A DNA stretch of 64,000 nt from Streptococcus mitis. Its GTDB lineage: Bacteria > Bacillota > Bacilli > Lactobacillales > Streptococcaceae. Position 1 is the first letter of the stretch. Every line of letters starts with the position of its first letter. The notes under the pieces are model-generated. The model saw nothing but the letters and a program-made list of their open reading frames with translations. It did not search any database and was not told where the DNA came from. The stretch covers positions 1,246,501 to 1,310,500 of the forward strand of contig NZ_CP028415.1 in the NCBI RefSeq assembly GCF_000722765.2, in the 5' to 3' direction. A program made the translations under genes and the position numbers. Of this stretch, positions 19,512 through 28,654 are shown in pieces.

Positions 19512-20035
19512 CAGTTTATCCTTTCATCAAAGAAATATCCCTGCACTTTTTTAAAGAATTCCTGCTTGATTAAAAATCGAAAGGCAATAAAGGAAATCGC
19601 TGTACCGATCAAGGTTGCTCCGAAAAATCGAGGGGTGTAGATAAACCAGCTAAGCTTTGCAGCTGATCCTGTAAAGAGTACCATAACAGGATAGGAAACA
19701 ATAGAACCAATAATACCTGTTCCCACAATCTCTCCGAGAGCAGAATAATGAAATTTTCGACCGTACTTATAAAAGAGACCTGCTAGAAGGGCTCCAAAAG
19801 TCGCTCCTGTAAGAGCTAAAGGTGGAATCCCTTGAGTCGTCATACGGATAAAGGCTGTCACTGTAGCCATAGCCAAGGCATAAACAGGTCCCATCATGAT
19901 TCCTGCTAGAATATTGACTACACTGGACATCGGTGCCATTCCCTCAATCCGAAAGATAGGCGTAAGGACTACATCAAGGGCAATCATCATGGATAAAATG
20001 GTTAATTTGTGAACTTGTAATTGGTGCTTTCTCAT
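19511..20035 (-). CDS. thiW: ThiW-family thiazole ECF substrate-binding subunit
   Basis: A 174-residue integral membrane protein of the ThiW family, the predicted S component for uptake of the thiazole moiety. It has about five hydrophobic segments and ECF S-component features at the N-terminus ([31 protein letters not shown]). It needs an ECF module; the ATPase and T component lie two and three genes upstream. Its TGA overlaps the thiM ATG. Confidence 0.88.
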   Translation of the reverse strand: MRKHQLQVHKLTILSMMIALDVVLTPIFRIEGMAPMSSVVNILAGIMMGPVYALAMATVTAFIRMTTQGIPPLALTGATFGALLAGLFYKYGRKFHYSALGEIVGTGIIGSIVSYPVMVLFTGSAAKLSWFIYTPRFFGATLIGTAISFIAFRFLIKQEFFKKVQGYFFDERIN

Positions 20036-20039
20036 GTTT

Positions 20040-20732
20040 CTATTCTTCTCCTATTTCTAAAGACTGTAAATCGCTCCTCCATGTCTGGTGTTGGTAGGCC
20101 ATTTCCCAAAACTTGGCTTCCATATGAACACTGATGTGGAAGGCATCTAGCATTTTTTTCTTGTCTGTCTCGTCACTTTCTCGATAGAGTTGATTGACCA
20201 GAGTCTCTTCCTCTCTGATCTGATGCTCCAACTCATCCGTAATATAAGTTTCAATCCATTGTTGGTAGAGAGGATTTGGTGATGGTTTAAGATTCAGTGA
20301 TTTGCCTATATCATGGTATAGCCAAGGACAAGGCAGCAAGCTCGCAAAAGCAATTCCTAAGTTTGGATCTGCAAATTGCCGATAAATGTGAGAAATGTAA
20401 TGATAGCAGGTTGGAGCGATTGGATGTTGCTCCATTTCCTGATCGCTGATTTCCAATTCCTTGAAAAATTGTTGACGTATAAATAACTCACCCTCCACTA
20501 GACTCTGAGCATTTTGTTTCAAGAGTCTTCTCATCTCTTGGTTTGAAGTCCTATCAGCCAAGAGGTGATAGGCTTCTGAGAAGGCCTTCAGATAGTAGGC
20601 ATCCTGAATCAGGTAATAGCGGAAAATCGCAGGGTCTAAATTTCCCTCTTGTAACTTTAATACAAAGGGGTGATGAAAGGAAGCCTGCCAAGCTTCCTTG
20701 GATAATTCCATCGCAATATCTGTAAATTCCAT
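20040..20732 (-). CDS. tenA: Aminopyrimidine aminohydrolase TenA (Cys class)
   Basis: A 230-residue all-helical TenA protein. It contains LLPCPWLYHDIG (about residue 134), the active-site Cys of the TenA_C class, which hydrolyses aminomethyl-HMP from degraded thiamin to HMP. The start is the ATG at 20732 behind AAAGGAG; a longer reading frame has no homologous content. It sits between the ECF transporter genes and thiW, supporting salvage of a transported pyrimidine. Confidence 0.92.
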   Translation of the reverse strand: MEFTDIAMELSKEAWQASFHHPFVLKLQEGNLDPAIFRYYLIQDAYYLKAFSEAYHLLADRTSNQEMRRLLKQNAQSLVEGELFIRQQFFKELEISDQEMEQHPIAPTCYHYISHIYRQFADPNLGIAFASLLPCPWLYHDIGKSLNLKPSPNPLYQQWIETYITDELEHQIREEETLVNQLYRESDETDKKKMLDAFHISVHMEAKFWEMAYQHQTWRSDLQSLEIGEE

Positions 20733-20742
20733 AATAACTCCT

Positions 20743-21393
20743 TTATAAAAATAGACTGGTTTGAAGCAATAAAAAGAACAGCAGGTAGATGAATTTTGTT
20801 TTTTTAGAAATATAAAAGATCCGATAGCGATTCTCCACCTGTGCATGTTCGTCATATCCATACGCCGACAGGGCTCTCAGGTAAAGATGGCGCCACCTAA
20901 AGACTGTCATCAGAACCTTGCTATAAATCAAGGGCGACCAAAAATGTAGTTCTTGACCGCGTAATAAGCACGCTTCCTTGAGGGACTTGATTTCTTGCTG
21001 GATAAGGGGGAAGGAATTGAATACCACAATCAAGGCATAGGCCCAAGAGCGTGATAACCCCTTTTGAGCCAAGTACAAGAGAAGCTCTTTTAGGGAAATA
21101 GAGGAAACAAAGACAAGACCAATACAAACGGTCACAAAAGCCCTCGTTCCAAGCATGACGGCCTGCGAAGCATCTCCATGTAACTGAACTGCCCAGTAGT
21201 TGGCCAAAGAGGGCAGAATGGCAAGTAGAATCATCCAAGCCAATACTTTAAATCGCCGGTAATAGAGCATAAAGAGAATGCAAAATACGACTACCGAAAG
21301 ATTCAGAGCAATCGAAGGAATGAAAGATGTTTCCAGAGATAAAATTAGCAAGAAGAGACTGATAATCGGTGTCTGGGTTGCTACTTTGACCAT
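20743..21393 (-). CDS. ykoC: ECF transporter T component (YkoC-like)
   Basis: A 216-residue membrane protein of the CbiQ/EcfT family, about five membrane segments. A coupling-helix region carries SLKEACLLRGQELHF and RALSAYGYDEH, corresponding to the Ala-Arg-Gly motifs that contact the ATPase. With YkoD and YkoE it should import HMP or a related thiamin precursor. The gene starts one base after ykoD ends. Confidence 0.88.
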   Translation of the reverse strand: MVKVATQTPIISLFLLILSLETSFIPSIALNLSVVVFCILFMLYYRRFKVLAWMILLAILPSLANYWAVQLHGDASQAVMLGTRAFVTVCIGLVFVSSISLKELLLYLAQKGLSRSWAYALIVVFNSFPLIQQEIKSLKEACLLRGQELHFWSPLIYSKVLMTVFRWRHLYLRALSAYGYDEHAQVENRYRIFYISKKTKFIYLLFFLLLQTSLFL

Positions 21394-21394
21394 A

Positions 21395-22780
21395 CTATCT
21401 CACCTCCCCTTGGGTATTGCTACTCTGAGATGTGAGTGGTTTGGTAATTGTCACTGCTTTCACATGACTGAGACCCTGACTAGTCATCTCAATCCAATAA
21501 TCAACCACAGAGATTAAGGGATCTAAACGATGGCTAATAATCAAAAAACTTCTTCCTTGATTTCTGTCCTCCACAATCCACTGACAAAAATAATGGCAGG
21601 CTCTATCATCCAAACCAGCAAAAGGTTCATCTAGTAAAATCACAGAAGCCTTACTAGTCAAGATGGTCAAGAGCTGCAGAATCTTTTGCTGGCCACCACT
21701 TAATTGATAAGGACTCTTATCGAGTGCCTGCTCCAGATCAAAATATTGTAAAGCTTGGAAAATTCGCTGATTTCTTTCAGAATCAGGTCCATCTAATTGA
21801 AGCTCTTCTCGCAGACTGACTCGGATAAACTGTTTCTCAGCTTCCTGAACAACACCCGTCAGGTCACGGTACAAACTCTTTTTCTTTTTCAGGACTGTCC
21901 CCTTCCAGGTAATGCGCCCCTTATACTTTTGAAATTGAAGAATGGAGCGAAAGAGAGTTGATTTCCCGACACCATTATCACCCAAGATACAAGAAATTCC
22001 TTGGTAGAATGTAAAATCCGCAATTGAAAAGAGGGGGCGATTATCCAGCTCACAAGTCACACGGTCCATATGGAACAGTTCTGAGCTAGAAGCAGCTTCC
22101 TTTGAAGCAACCTGTGTCATCTCAGAGGTAGGGATTTGAAACACTTCCCTTAGTTGTCCATCTCTTAGCTCCACCATATGGTCGATATAGGCTTCATAAT
22201 CAGATAAATCATGGTCGCACAAAATAACTGTCTTCCCATCAGAGACTAACTCTTTTAGAATCTCCAATATCTCTATCCTACTCTTGCGGTCAATAGAAGC
22301 GAAGGGCTCATCCAGGAGATAGACCCTAGGATTCATAGCAAAGAGAACAGCCAAAGCAGCCTTTTGCTTTTCCCCACCTGATAAGTGATGGATGGGACGG
22401 TGCAAAATCTTCTCACAGCGACATTGTCGAACCACCTCTGCTATTTTAGAATCAATTTCCTGAACGGGATGCCCAATATTTTCCAAGGTAAAAACCAGCT
22501 CCTCAAACAAGTTCTCCATAGTAAATTGATGATTGGGATTTTGAAAGAGAATCCCAACCGTCTGGATACGTTCGATGATAGAAAGCTGACTGACCTCGCT
22601 CTCATCTATCAAAACTTGACCACTATAGGGAAGAGAACTGACTTGGGCAATCATTTGAAAGAGACTCGATTTTCCTGAACCACTGCTCCCAACTAACAAG
22701 GTAAAGGCTTGCGCATGAAAAGTAAAATTAAACGGCTCAGAGAAGATTGAGGACTGAATCTTCCTTAATTCCAGGCCCAT
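21395..22780 (-). CDS. ykoD: ECF transporter ATPase with two fused ABC domains (YkoD-like)
   Basis: A 461-residue energising subunit with two nucleotide-binding domains in tandem. Domain 1 (residues 1-230): Walker A GSSGSGKSS, signature HLSGGEKQKAALAVLF, Walker B VYLLDEPFAS. Domain 2 (235-445): GDNGVGKST, QLSGGQQKILQLLT, VILLDEPFAG. Fused A1-A2 ATPases are typical of the YkoEDC thiamin-precursor system. It lies between ykoE and ykoC, with abutting genes. Confidence 0.92.
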   Translation of the reverse strand: MGLELRKIQSSIFSEPFNFTFHAQAFTLLVGSSGSGKSSLFQMIAQVSSLPYSGQVLIDESEVSQLSIIERIQTVGILFQNPNHQFTMENLFEELVFTLENIGHPVQEIDSKIAEVVRQCRCEKILHRPIHHLSGGEKQKAALAVLFAMNPRVYLLDEPFASIDRKSRIEILEILKELVSDGKTVILCDHDLSDYEAYIDHMVELRDGQLREVFQIPTSEMTQVASKEAASSSELFHMDRVTCELDNRPLFSIADFTFYQGISCILGDNGVGKSTLFRSILQFQKYKGRITWKGTVLKKKKSLYRDLTGVVQEAEKQFIRVSLREELQLDGPDSERNQRIFQALQYFDLEQALDKSPYQLSGGQQKILQLLTILTSKASVILLDEPFAGLDDRACHYFCQWIVEDRNQGRSFLIISHRLDPLISVVDYWIEMTSQGLSHVKAVTITKPLTSQSSNTQGEVR

Positions 22781-23341
22781 CTACGCCTTCCCTCCAGTTG
22801 CAAACTGATGATAGAGTTTGACAATGCCACGAACCAAGATGGTACAGAAGAAAAAGACAGAAATAAAGCGCACCACAAGCAAGGAAAGGACAAAAGGAAA
22901 GGAGAAGGCGTAGTAACCTAACTTAATGTATTCATAGACAAAGCTAACAAGCGTAATCCCAATACTATTGGCAGTTAGAGAGAGCCAACTTTCATAGCGA
23001 TTCTTGGTTACAATAAAACCAAGTTCACTTCCCAAACCTTGAACCAAGCCAGACAAAAGGGCACCTAGACCGAATTGGCTACCATAAAGGACTTCAGCAA
23101 GGGCCGCTAGCACTTCTCCAATCGTTGCGCTTCCTACTCTTGGAACAAAGATAGCAGCAATAGGCGCAGCCATACACCAGAGACCAAAGAGGATTTCATT
23201 GGCAAAGGCCTGTAAACCAAGAGGTGCTAAAATCAGAGTGAGGATATCAAATAGATAGCCGGATCCCACAAAAACGCCACCAAAAAAGATAGACAAGAAA
23301 GCAAGTAAAATAACATCTTTTAACTGCCATTTTTTCAACAT
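22781..23341 (-). CDS. ykoE: ECF transporter S component for HMP/thiamin (YkoE-like)
   Basis: A 186-residue membrane protein with about five to six segments, first gene of the operon. It begins LKDVILLAFLSIFFGGVFVGSG and has EVLAALAEVLYGSQFG, both typical of the YkoE family, the substrate-specific subunit for hydroxymethylpyrimidine or thiamin. Expression is set by a TPP riboswitch and a terminator in the leader. Confidence 0.88.
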   Translation of the reverse strand: MLKKWQLKDVILLAFLSIFFGGVFVGSGYLFDILTLILAPLGLQAFANEILFGLWCMAAPIAAIFVPRVGSATIGEVLAALAEVLYGSQFGLGALLSGLVQGLGSELGFIVTKNRYESWLSLTANSIGITLVSFVYEYIKLGYYAFSFPFVLSLLVVRFISVFFFCTILVRGIVKLYHQFATGGKA

Positions 23342-23427
23342 AAAAAAACTCCTTTTTTAAAGAAAAGTGGGGCATTCAAGGTGAGCTACCTAAATGCTTT
23401 GTATCATCTTCATCCAGTTTCGTAAAA

Positions 23428-23463
23428 GAAAAAACTCTAATTACAGATAGGAATTAGAGTTTA
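23428..23463 (-). terminator. Riboswitch-controlled terminator before ykoE
   Basis: On the minus strand AAACTCTAATT, a short loop, AATTAGAGTTT and a T run, between the TPP aptamer and ykoE. It is almost the same as the hairpin at 26304-26338. Confidence 0.85.
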
Positions 23464-23509
23464 GCTTACAAGATTAGACAGTTCTTTTCGACATACGAAA
23501 AAAACATTT

Positions 23510-23583
23510 CACATTTCCCTTCGCCAGTCTTAACTGTATCAGGTTCAATGGGTATCATCTCAGCCTAAAGCACCCCAAATGTC
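23510..23583 (-). ncRNA. TPP riboswitch of the ykoE-thiE operon
   Basis: On the minus strand: GGGGTGC, GGCTGAGAT, ACCC, GAACCTGAT and GGCGAAGGGAA, the conserved THI-box elements in order. The downstream terminator at 23428 suggests transcription attenuation when TPP is bound. Confidence 0.95.
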
Positions 23584-23605
23584 TTTATTATTTAATTATA
23601 TAAAT

Positions 23606-23634
23606 ATTATAACAAACGATTTTTTCTAGTTCAA
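23606..23634 (-). promoter_or_regulatory. Promoter of the ykoE-thiE operon
   Basis: TTGAAC (23629-23634), 17 bases, TATAAT (23606-23611) on the minus strand. The 160 bases from here to the thiE2 stop at 23797 show only a weak hairpin near 23670. Confidence 0.7.
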
Positions 23635-23796
23635 GAAATTGAACTGGAAATACAGCCTTGCACTCACAAAGACAGTAAGTCTTTCGTTTGCAAAAAACAA
23701 ATGTCTTGTTTGATAGATTAGCCATTTGAGCTGAATCTGGACATAGCTTTTTAGAAAAGGGAAACTTCCACTTACTTAGAATCTAAGGATAGATAC

Positions 23797-24426
23797 CTAT
23801 TGTTCACTCATTTCCCGAACAGTTTTTTCTATATTTTTTGCATACGATATTGCTGAAATGATTGAAACACCGTCAACATTGGTCTTCATAATGTCTTTAA
23901 TATGTTTCGTCTGTATCCCACCAATTGCAACTAAGGGCATTTGTGGCAATAGTTTTCTCATCAATTTAAGACCCTCATAACCTATAGCGCTACCAGCATC
24001 CTCTTTTGACTGGGTATCAAATACAGGACCAACACCAACATAATCTACATATTCAACTTTTGATTGTTGAAATTCTTCCTCGTTTTTTATAGAAAGACCA
24101 ATTATTTTATCTGGCATCAATTTTCTAATTTCATCAACTCCAAGATCATCTTGTCCTACATGTACGCCGTCAGCATCTATTTCCAATGCTAACTTAATAT
24201 CATCATTAACAATAAACGGAACATTATATTTTTTACAAAGATCCTGTAGTTTAATTGCTACTTCGACTTTTTCTTTACCTTCTAAGGCTCCCTCACCTTT
24301 TTCACGAAATTGAAATAAGGTTATACCACCTTTTAAGGCTTCCTCGACGACTGTATATAAATCTTTTCCTTGGCAAGTAGTCGTTCCACAAATAAAATAT
24401 AGTTTTAGTAATTCTTTATGAAACAT
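23797..24426 (-). CDS. thiE: Thiamine-phosphate synthase, second copy
   Basis: A 209-residue ThiE paralogue. Motifs: LYFICGTTTCQGKD, FQFREKGEGAL, NDDIKLALEIDADGVHVGQDDL, VGVGPVFDTQSKEDAG and VAIGGIQTKHI. It is clearly different from the ThiE at 18083 and has more Lys/Glu and A/T-rich codons than its neighbours, suggesting a separate origin. It follows thiM2 by one base; the pair is the distal part of the tenA2 unit. Confidence 0.93.
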   Translation of the reverse strand: MFHKELLKLYFICGTTTCQGKDLYTVVEEALKGGITLFQFREKGEGALEGKEKVEVAIKLQDLCKKYNVPFIVNDDIKLALEIDADGVHVGQDDLGVDEIRKLMPDKIIGLSIKNEEEFQQSKVEYVDYVGVGPVFDTQSKEDAGSAIGYEGLKLMRKLLPQMPLVAIGGIQTKHIKDIMKTNVDGVSIISAISYAKNIEKTVREMSEQ

Positions 24427-24427
24427 C

Positions 24428-25210
24428 TTACTTCACTCTTTTGAATTCCTTTACATCTTCATCTGTAATCTCATATAAGGCATTTATAAATTCAACTTTA
24501 AATGTTCCAGGAAGATGCCCATTTGGACGTTTTTCTGCCATTTCTCCAGCGATATTGTAAACCAACATTGCTGTTTCTAATGATTTCAATTCTTGACCTT
24601 TTTCTAGTCCGATAAAGCTTGCTACTACAGCACCTAATAAGCATCCTGTCCCAATAACTTTTGGCATCATGGCACTACCATTATGAATCGTTACCACTTC
24701 TCCATTTACCGCAATAGCATCTACTTCACCTGTTACTATTATAGGAATATTGAACTTCTCATTTGCTGCTAGAGCAATTTCGTCAATATTATCTACGCCC
24801 GCACTATCTACTCCTTTAGATGCCACATTTATCCCTACTAAAGAGGCAATCTCGCCAGCATTTCCCCTAATCGCTGCGAGTTTGTAATTGTTGATTAGAT
24901 CATCTGCTACTTTTTTTCTATAAGATCCTGCTCCACAAGCTACTGGATCTAATACTGCAGGTACATTGTATTTTTCAGCAATTTTTAGTGCTTCTTGGTA
25001 CAACTTCCAATTATCATCCGTTAAGGTCCCAATGTTAATCAATAATCCTCCAGCATATTTTAATAAATCTTCTAAGTCTGCTGGGTACTCGCTCATAGCT
25101 GGTGAGGCACCCAGTGCTACTAATCCATTTGCTGTGAAATTTTTTACTACATCATTGGTTATGCAAATGACCAAAGGTGCTTTTTCTTTTAATAATTTTA
25201 AACTTGTCAT
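24428..25210 (-). CDS. thiM: Hydroxyethylthiazole kinase, second copy
   Basis: A 260-residue ThiM paralogue with [34 protein letters not shown] and the standard catalytic GTGC ([12 protein letters not shown]). The other ThiM in the window has GTGD. The start is the ATG at 25210, seven bases after GGAAGGA; the GTG seven codons earlier overlaps that site. AT-rich codon use is shared with thiE2. A RUP-like repeat separates it from tenA2, so read-through from the riboswitch unit has to cross that element. Confidence 0.93.
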   Translation of the reverse strand: MTSLKLLKEKAPLVICITNDVVKNFTANGLVALGASPAMSEYPADLEDLLKYAGGLLINIGTLTDDNWKLYQEALKIAEKYNVPAVLDPVACGAGSYRKKVADDLINNYKLAAIRGNAGEIASLVGINVASKGVDSAGVDNIDEIALAANEKFNIPIIVTGEVDAIAVNGEVVTIHNGSAMMPKVIGTGCLLGAVVASFIGLEKGQELKSLETAMLVYNIAGEMAEKRPNGHLPGTFKVEFINALYEITDEDVKEFKRVK

Positions 25211-25305
25211 ATTGAAATCCTTCCTTTTCACTTTATACGATCTACTGATTTCGATTTATCTCTATCTTTCGTTAAGAAATTTTTTTATTTACATTGAATG
25301 ATTTA

Positions 25306-25452
25306 TGCTCACTGAAAATCAAAGAGCAAACTAGGAAGCTAGCAGCAGGCTGCTCAAAGCACTGCTTTGAGGTTGTAGATAAGACTGACGAAGTCAGTCA
25401 CATATATAATCTAAGGTGAAGCTGACGTGGTTTGAAGAGATTTTCGAAGAGA
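25306..25452. repeat. RUP-like repeat (long form)
   Basis: About 147 bases from CTCACTGAAAATCAAAGAGC to TTTTCGAAGAG. It carries an extra inner block (GACTGACGAAGTCAGTCACATA) missing from the short copies, with the inverted pair GACT-GACGAAGTC-AGTC. It lies between tenA2 and thiM2. Confidence 0.7.
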
Positions 25453-25489
25453 ATTACTTCATCAAATTTGTCAATATCCTGAACCTTCT

Positions 25490-26158
25490 CTAGGCGTCAT
25501 AACCAATATCAAAAAAGGCTAATTCTAAAGCGACTGCTTGATTCCAGCGCTGCTGAAGTTCTGTCAAATCTTCTAGACCTTTTCCGACACGATTGAGTTC
25601 GTCAACCAGAAATTGAACCCACTCTGCAAAGAAAGGACCTCTGTGGAGGTTGATCCATTCCAAATGGATATAGGCTTCAGGTAGAGCCAAATCTTTAGAA
25701 CCCCAGTCCAAATAGAGACCTTCTGCAATGACCAGCATGACCAAAAGATGCGCATAGTCTGAAGAAGACACAGCAGAATACATTAAATCCTGAAACGCTT
25801 TTGTTACAGGGTGCAAGTTCACTTCTAGATAGTCATGCTCTACCACATTTAACTCTTTGAAAGCCTTTTGGAAATAACCGTCTTCATCTGCTTCAAGAAA
25901 GCCTAGTTGCTTGGCAAAACGAAGCTTGGATTCAAGCTGGTCTGCGTGGGCTACGCAAGCACCCAGCATGGATAAGAAGGCATCAAAGAAGTGATAATCT
26001 TGAATCAGGTAGTCTTTTAAGACCTTATTCTCAATTGTCCCCGCAAAAAGTTCCTTAACAAAACGATGATTGATTGCAGCCTGCCAATCCTTCTGGCTGC
26101 TTTTTAGTAATTCTCCAACAGTCAAACCTGGCTCAAATGCATAGTCTTGTGTTTCCAT
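25490..26158 (-). CDS. TenA-family protein (Glu class, TenA_E-like)
   Basis: A 222-residue TenA/THI-4 homologue. The position of the active-site Cys is replaced: where TenA_C has PCPWLY, this protein has VIAEGLYLDWG, fitting the TenA_E class that acts on related thiamin breakdown products. The N-terminal half keeps HRFVKELFAGT and YLIQDYHFFDAF. It is the first gene after the third TPP riboswitch, so it is thiamin-controlled. Confidence 0.85.
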   Translation of the reverse strand: METQDYAFEPGLTVGELLKSSQKDWQAAINHRFVKELFAGTIENKVLKDYLIQDYHFFDAFLSMLGACVAHADQLESKLRFAKQLGFLEADEDGYFQKAFKELNVVEHDYLEVNLHPVTKAFQDLMYSAVSSSDYAHLLVMLVIAEGLYLDWGSKDLALPEAYIHLEWINLHRGPFFAEWVQFLVDELNRVGKGLEDLTELQQRWNQAVALELAFFDIGYDA

Positions 26159-26303
26159 ATTTACTTCTCCTCTCTTTACTCCTTAGTAATTAATAAAACA
26201 CCAAGAAATACCAAGCAAAATCGTAATTCCACTTGATACTTTTAAATAACACCTAGGGCATTTGCAGAGAGCTACCTAAACAAGCCTATCCAGTTTGTAT
26301 AAA

Positions 26304-26338
26304 CAAAAAACTCCAATTACAGATAGGAATTAGAGTTT
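26304..26338 (-). terminator. Riboswitch-controlled terminator before tenA2
   Basis: Arms AAACTCTAATT and AATTGGAGTTT with a T run on the minus strand, nearly identical to 23428-23463. Confidence 0.8.
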
Positions 26339-26386
26339 AGCTTACAAGATTGGATCGTTCATTTCGCCATACGAAAAAAACTGTTC

Positions 26387-26458
26387 ACATTTCCCTTCGT
26401 CAGTCTTAACTGTAGCAGGTTCAATGGGTATCATCTCAGCCTAAAGCACCCCAAATGT
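26387..26458 (-). ncRNA. TPP riboswitch of the tenA2-thiM2-thiE2 unit
   Basis: Same THI-box elements as at 23510 with only a few differences, and with a matching terminator downstream. Confidence 0.95.
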
Positions 26459-26481
26459 CTTTATTATTTAATTACTACACC

Positions 26482-26510
26482 AGTATAGCAAAAAATGAAA
26501 GCCCTAGCAA
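26482..26510 (-). promoter_or_regulatory. Promoter of the tenA2 unit
   Basis: TTGCTA (26505-26510), 17 bases, TATACT (26482-26487) on the minus strand. Confidence 0.6.
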
Positions 26511-26585
26511 GATATTTGATTGGAAAATATATTTATATATTTTTTGATACGATTTCCCTTTATTAAAACGTTTAAAACACAAGCA

Positions 26586-26609
26586 AAAACCTCCACATCA
26601 AGTGGAGGC
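26586..26609 (-). terminator. lctO terminator
   Basis: CCTCCAC and GTGGAGG arms around a 5-base loop, then TTTTTG on the minus strand. Confidence 0.85.
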
Positions 26610-26620
26610 AAGCTGTTTTA

Positions 26621-27757
26621 TCAATACAGTTTTAAGTCACGTGGGTCAACTGGGAAGGTTGGGTTGTATGGGTTGTGACGGAGTTTGAAGTGTTTGACAT
26701 CTTCAATAGTCTGAGTTCCAGATAATTGCATAACTGTCTTCAATTCAGCATTCAAATGTTCAAAGACTTGACGCACACCGACACTACCACCGAGAGCCAA
26801 GCCATAAATAACAGGGCGACCAATAGCTACCAAATCTGCTCCTGATGCCAAGGCTTTAAAGACGTGCTGACCACGACGAATACCAGAGTCAAAGACAATT
26901 GGCACACGTTTGTCAACTGCTTCTGCTACTTCTTGAAGTGAGTCAAAGGCAGCTGGTCCACCGTCGATTTGGCGACCACCGTGGTTGGTTACCCAGATAC
27001 CAGAGGCACCCGCAGCAAGCGAACGTTCAACGTCCTCACGGCATTGTGGTCCCTTGACATAAACAGGAAGTCCTGAGTATTCAGCGATAAATTCTACGTC
27101 ACGTGGAGACAAGCGTTGTTTAGCTGATTTGTAAACAAAGTCCATTGATTTACCAGCACCTTCTGGCAGGTATTCTTCAACAATCGGCATACCAACTGGG
27201 AAGACAAACCCATTACGCTTGTCCACCTCACGATTGCCTCCTACAGTCGCATCTGCTGTCAAGACAATCGCTTTGTAGCCTTCAGCCTTCACACGGTCCA
27301 TGATGTGACGGTTAATGCCATCATCTTTACTAAAGTAAAATTGGAACCAATGAGGTGTCCCTTGAAGGGCTTCCGTAATTTCTGGAAGGTCAACAGTAGA
27401 GTAAGAGCTAGTTGTGTAAAGAGAACCAAACTCATGCACACCACGCGCAGTCGCCACTTCACCCTGTTCATTTGCCAATTTATGAGCCGCAACAGGCGCC
27501 ATAATGATTGGTGAAGACAATTTTTCACCTGCAAATTCAATCTCTGTACTTGGATTTTCTACATTGCAAAGCGTATGCGGGACGATGAGTTTGTGGTTAA
27601 AGGCGCGAATATTCTCACGCAAAGTAAAAGTATCTTCCGCCCCACTAGCGATATAGCCAAAGGCTGCTTTAGGAATAACTTGTTGCGCCATTGGCTCCAA
27701 ATCATAGGTATTGATGAAATCTACATGACCTTCTGCATTGCTTGTTTTGTATGACAT
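26621..27757 (-). CDS. lctO: L-lactate oxidase
   Basis: A 378-residue FMN-dependent alpha-hydroxy-acid oxidase: L-lactate + O2 gives pyruvate and H2O2. Motifs: FGYIASGAEDTFTLREN near the N-terminus, VLTADATVGGNREVDKRNGF and the active-site WVTNHGGRQIDG with catalytic His, then IVFDSGIRRGQHVFKALASGA for FMN phosphate. With SpxB it forms the lactate to pyruvate to acetyl phosphate route and gives the second H2O2 source in this window. It is monocistronic with a cre-like site in the leader. Confidence 0.96.
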   Translation of the reverse strand: MSYKTSNAEGHVDFINTYDLEPMAQQVIPKAAFGYIASGAEDTFTLRENIRAFNHKLIVPHTLCNVENPSTEIEFAGEKLSSPIIMAPVAAHKLANEQGEVATARGVHEFGSLYTTSSYSTVDLPEITEALQGTPHWFQFYFSKDDGINRHIMDRVKAEGYKAIVLTADATVGGNREVDKRNGFVFPVGMPIVEEYLPEGAGKSMDFVYKSAKQRLSPRDVEFIAEYSGLPVYVKGPQCREDVERSLAAGASGIWVTNHGGRQIDGGPAAFDSLQEVAEAVDKRVPIVFDSGIRRGQHVFKALASGADLVAIGRPVIYGLALGGSVGVRQVFEHLNAELKTVMQLSGTQTIEDVKHFKLRHNPYNPTFPVDPRDLKLY

Positions 27758-27775
27758 AAAATGTCCTCCTTAATA

Positions 27776-27789
27776 AGTAAGCGTTTACT
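27776..27789. promoter_or_regulatory. cre-like palindrome upstream of lctO
   Basis: AGTAAGCGTTTACT, a symmetric cre-like site between the likely promoter and the ribosome site AAGGAGGA, where CcpA could block elongation. Confidence 0.55.
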
Positions 27790-27948
27790 TTGTATATTAC
27801 AAAAATATTTTAACTCTTTTTTCAAAAATTTTCAAATATTTTGTTTGGAAATTTCAGACTTTCAATCATTTTACAAAGATAATTAAAAATGATAAACTTT
27901 CTTAAGTTATGGAAATTCAAATAATCTTTTCATTTTCTAGTATAAAAA

Positions 27949-27983
27949 AGAAATCAGGTAATCCTAGTGACTACCTGTTTTTC
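27949..27983 (-). terminator. pyrE terminator
   Basis: ACAGGTAGTCACTAGG/ATTACCTGATT-type hairpin followed by T residues on the minus strand, 7 bases past the pyrE stop. Confidence 0.7.
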
Positions 27984-27989
27984 TATGTT

Positions 27990-28622
27990 TTAAGCATTTT
28001 GCCAATTTTCTTGGTCTTCTTTAAATCGTTTTAGAAGATCGAGGCCTTCTGGTGTGATATAGCCTTCTTCTTGGGCTAGATGAATCAATTCACTGTAGTT
28101 AGAAAGTGTTACCAGCTTAACACCGGCATCTGAGAAGTTCTTATCTGCTTTTGGCAGTTGATAGCTAAAAATCGCTACAACTCCAAGCACATCTGCTCCT
28201 TCGCGTTTAGCTGCTGCTACAGCTTCAAGAACTGAACCGCCAGTTGAAATAAGGTCTTCAACAACAACCATCTTTTGACCCTGAGCTACGCGGCCTTCTA
28301 TTTGGTTACCAGCTCCGTGGTCTTTTGGTTTGCTACGGATGTAGGCAAATGGCAGATTCATCTTATCAGCAATAATAGCTCCGTGAGGAATCCCTGCTGT
28401 TGCAGTTCCTGCAATGACTTCTACCTCTGGAAAGGCTTCTTTGATAGCTTCCACAAAGCCATTTTCAATTAGGGTACGAGTTTCTGGATAGGCTAGTGTC
28501 ACACGATTATCAGTATAAATCGGTGACTTGATACCAGATGCCCAAGTAAAAGGCTCCTCTGGTTTGAGGTAAACTGCTTGAATTTTCAAGAGGTGGCTAG
28601 CGATATCTTTAGCAAGTGTCAT
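27990..28622 (-). CDS. pyrE: Orotate phosphoribosyltransferase
   Basis: A 210-residue enzyme that makes OMP from orotate and PRPP (fifth step of UMP synthesis). The PRPP-binding motif is [17 protein letters not shown] (about 120-136), with the substrate loop [14 protein letters not shown] before it. It lies 32 bases after pyrF, which supplies the next step, and shares the PyrR-controlled leader. Confidence 0.96.
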   Translation of the reverse strand: MTLAKDIASHLLKIQAVYLKPEEPFTWASGIKSPIYTDNRVTLAYPETRTLIENGFVEAIKEAFPEVEVIAGTATAGIPHGAIIADKMNLPFAYIRSKPKDHGAGNQIEGRVAQGQKMVVVEDLISTGGSVLEAVAAAKREGADVLGVVAIFSYQLPKADKNFSDAGVKLVTLSNYSELIHLAQEEGYITPEGLDLLKRFKEDQENWQNA

Positions 28623-28654
28623 GGTCTTCTCCTTTTATTTTATAATCTAGTTCT

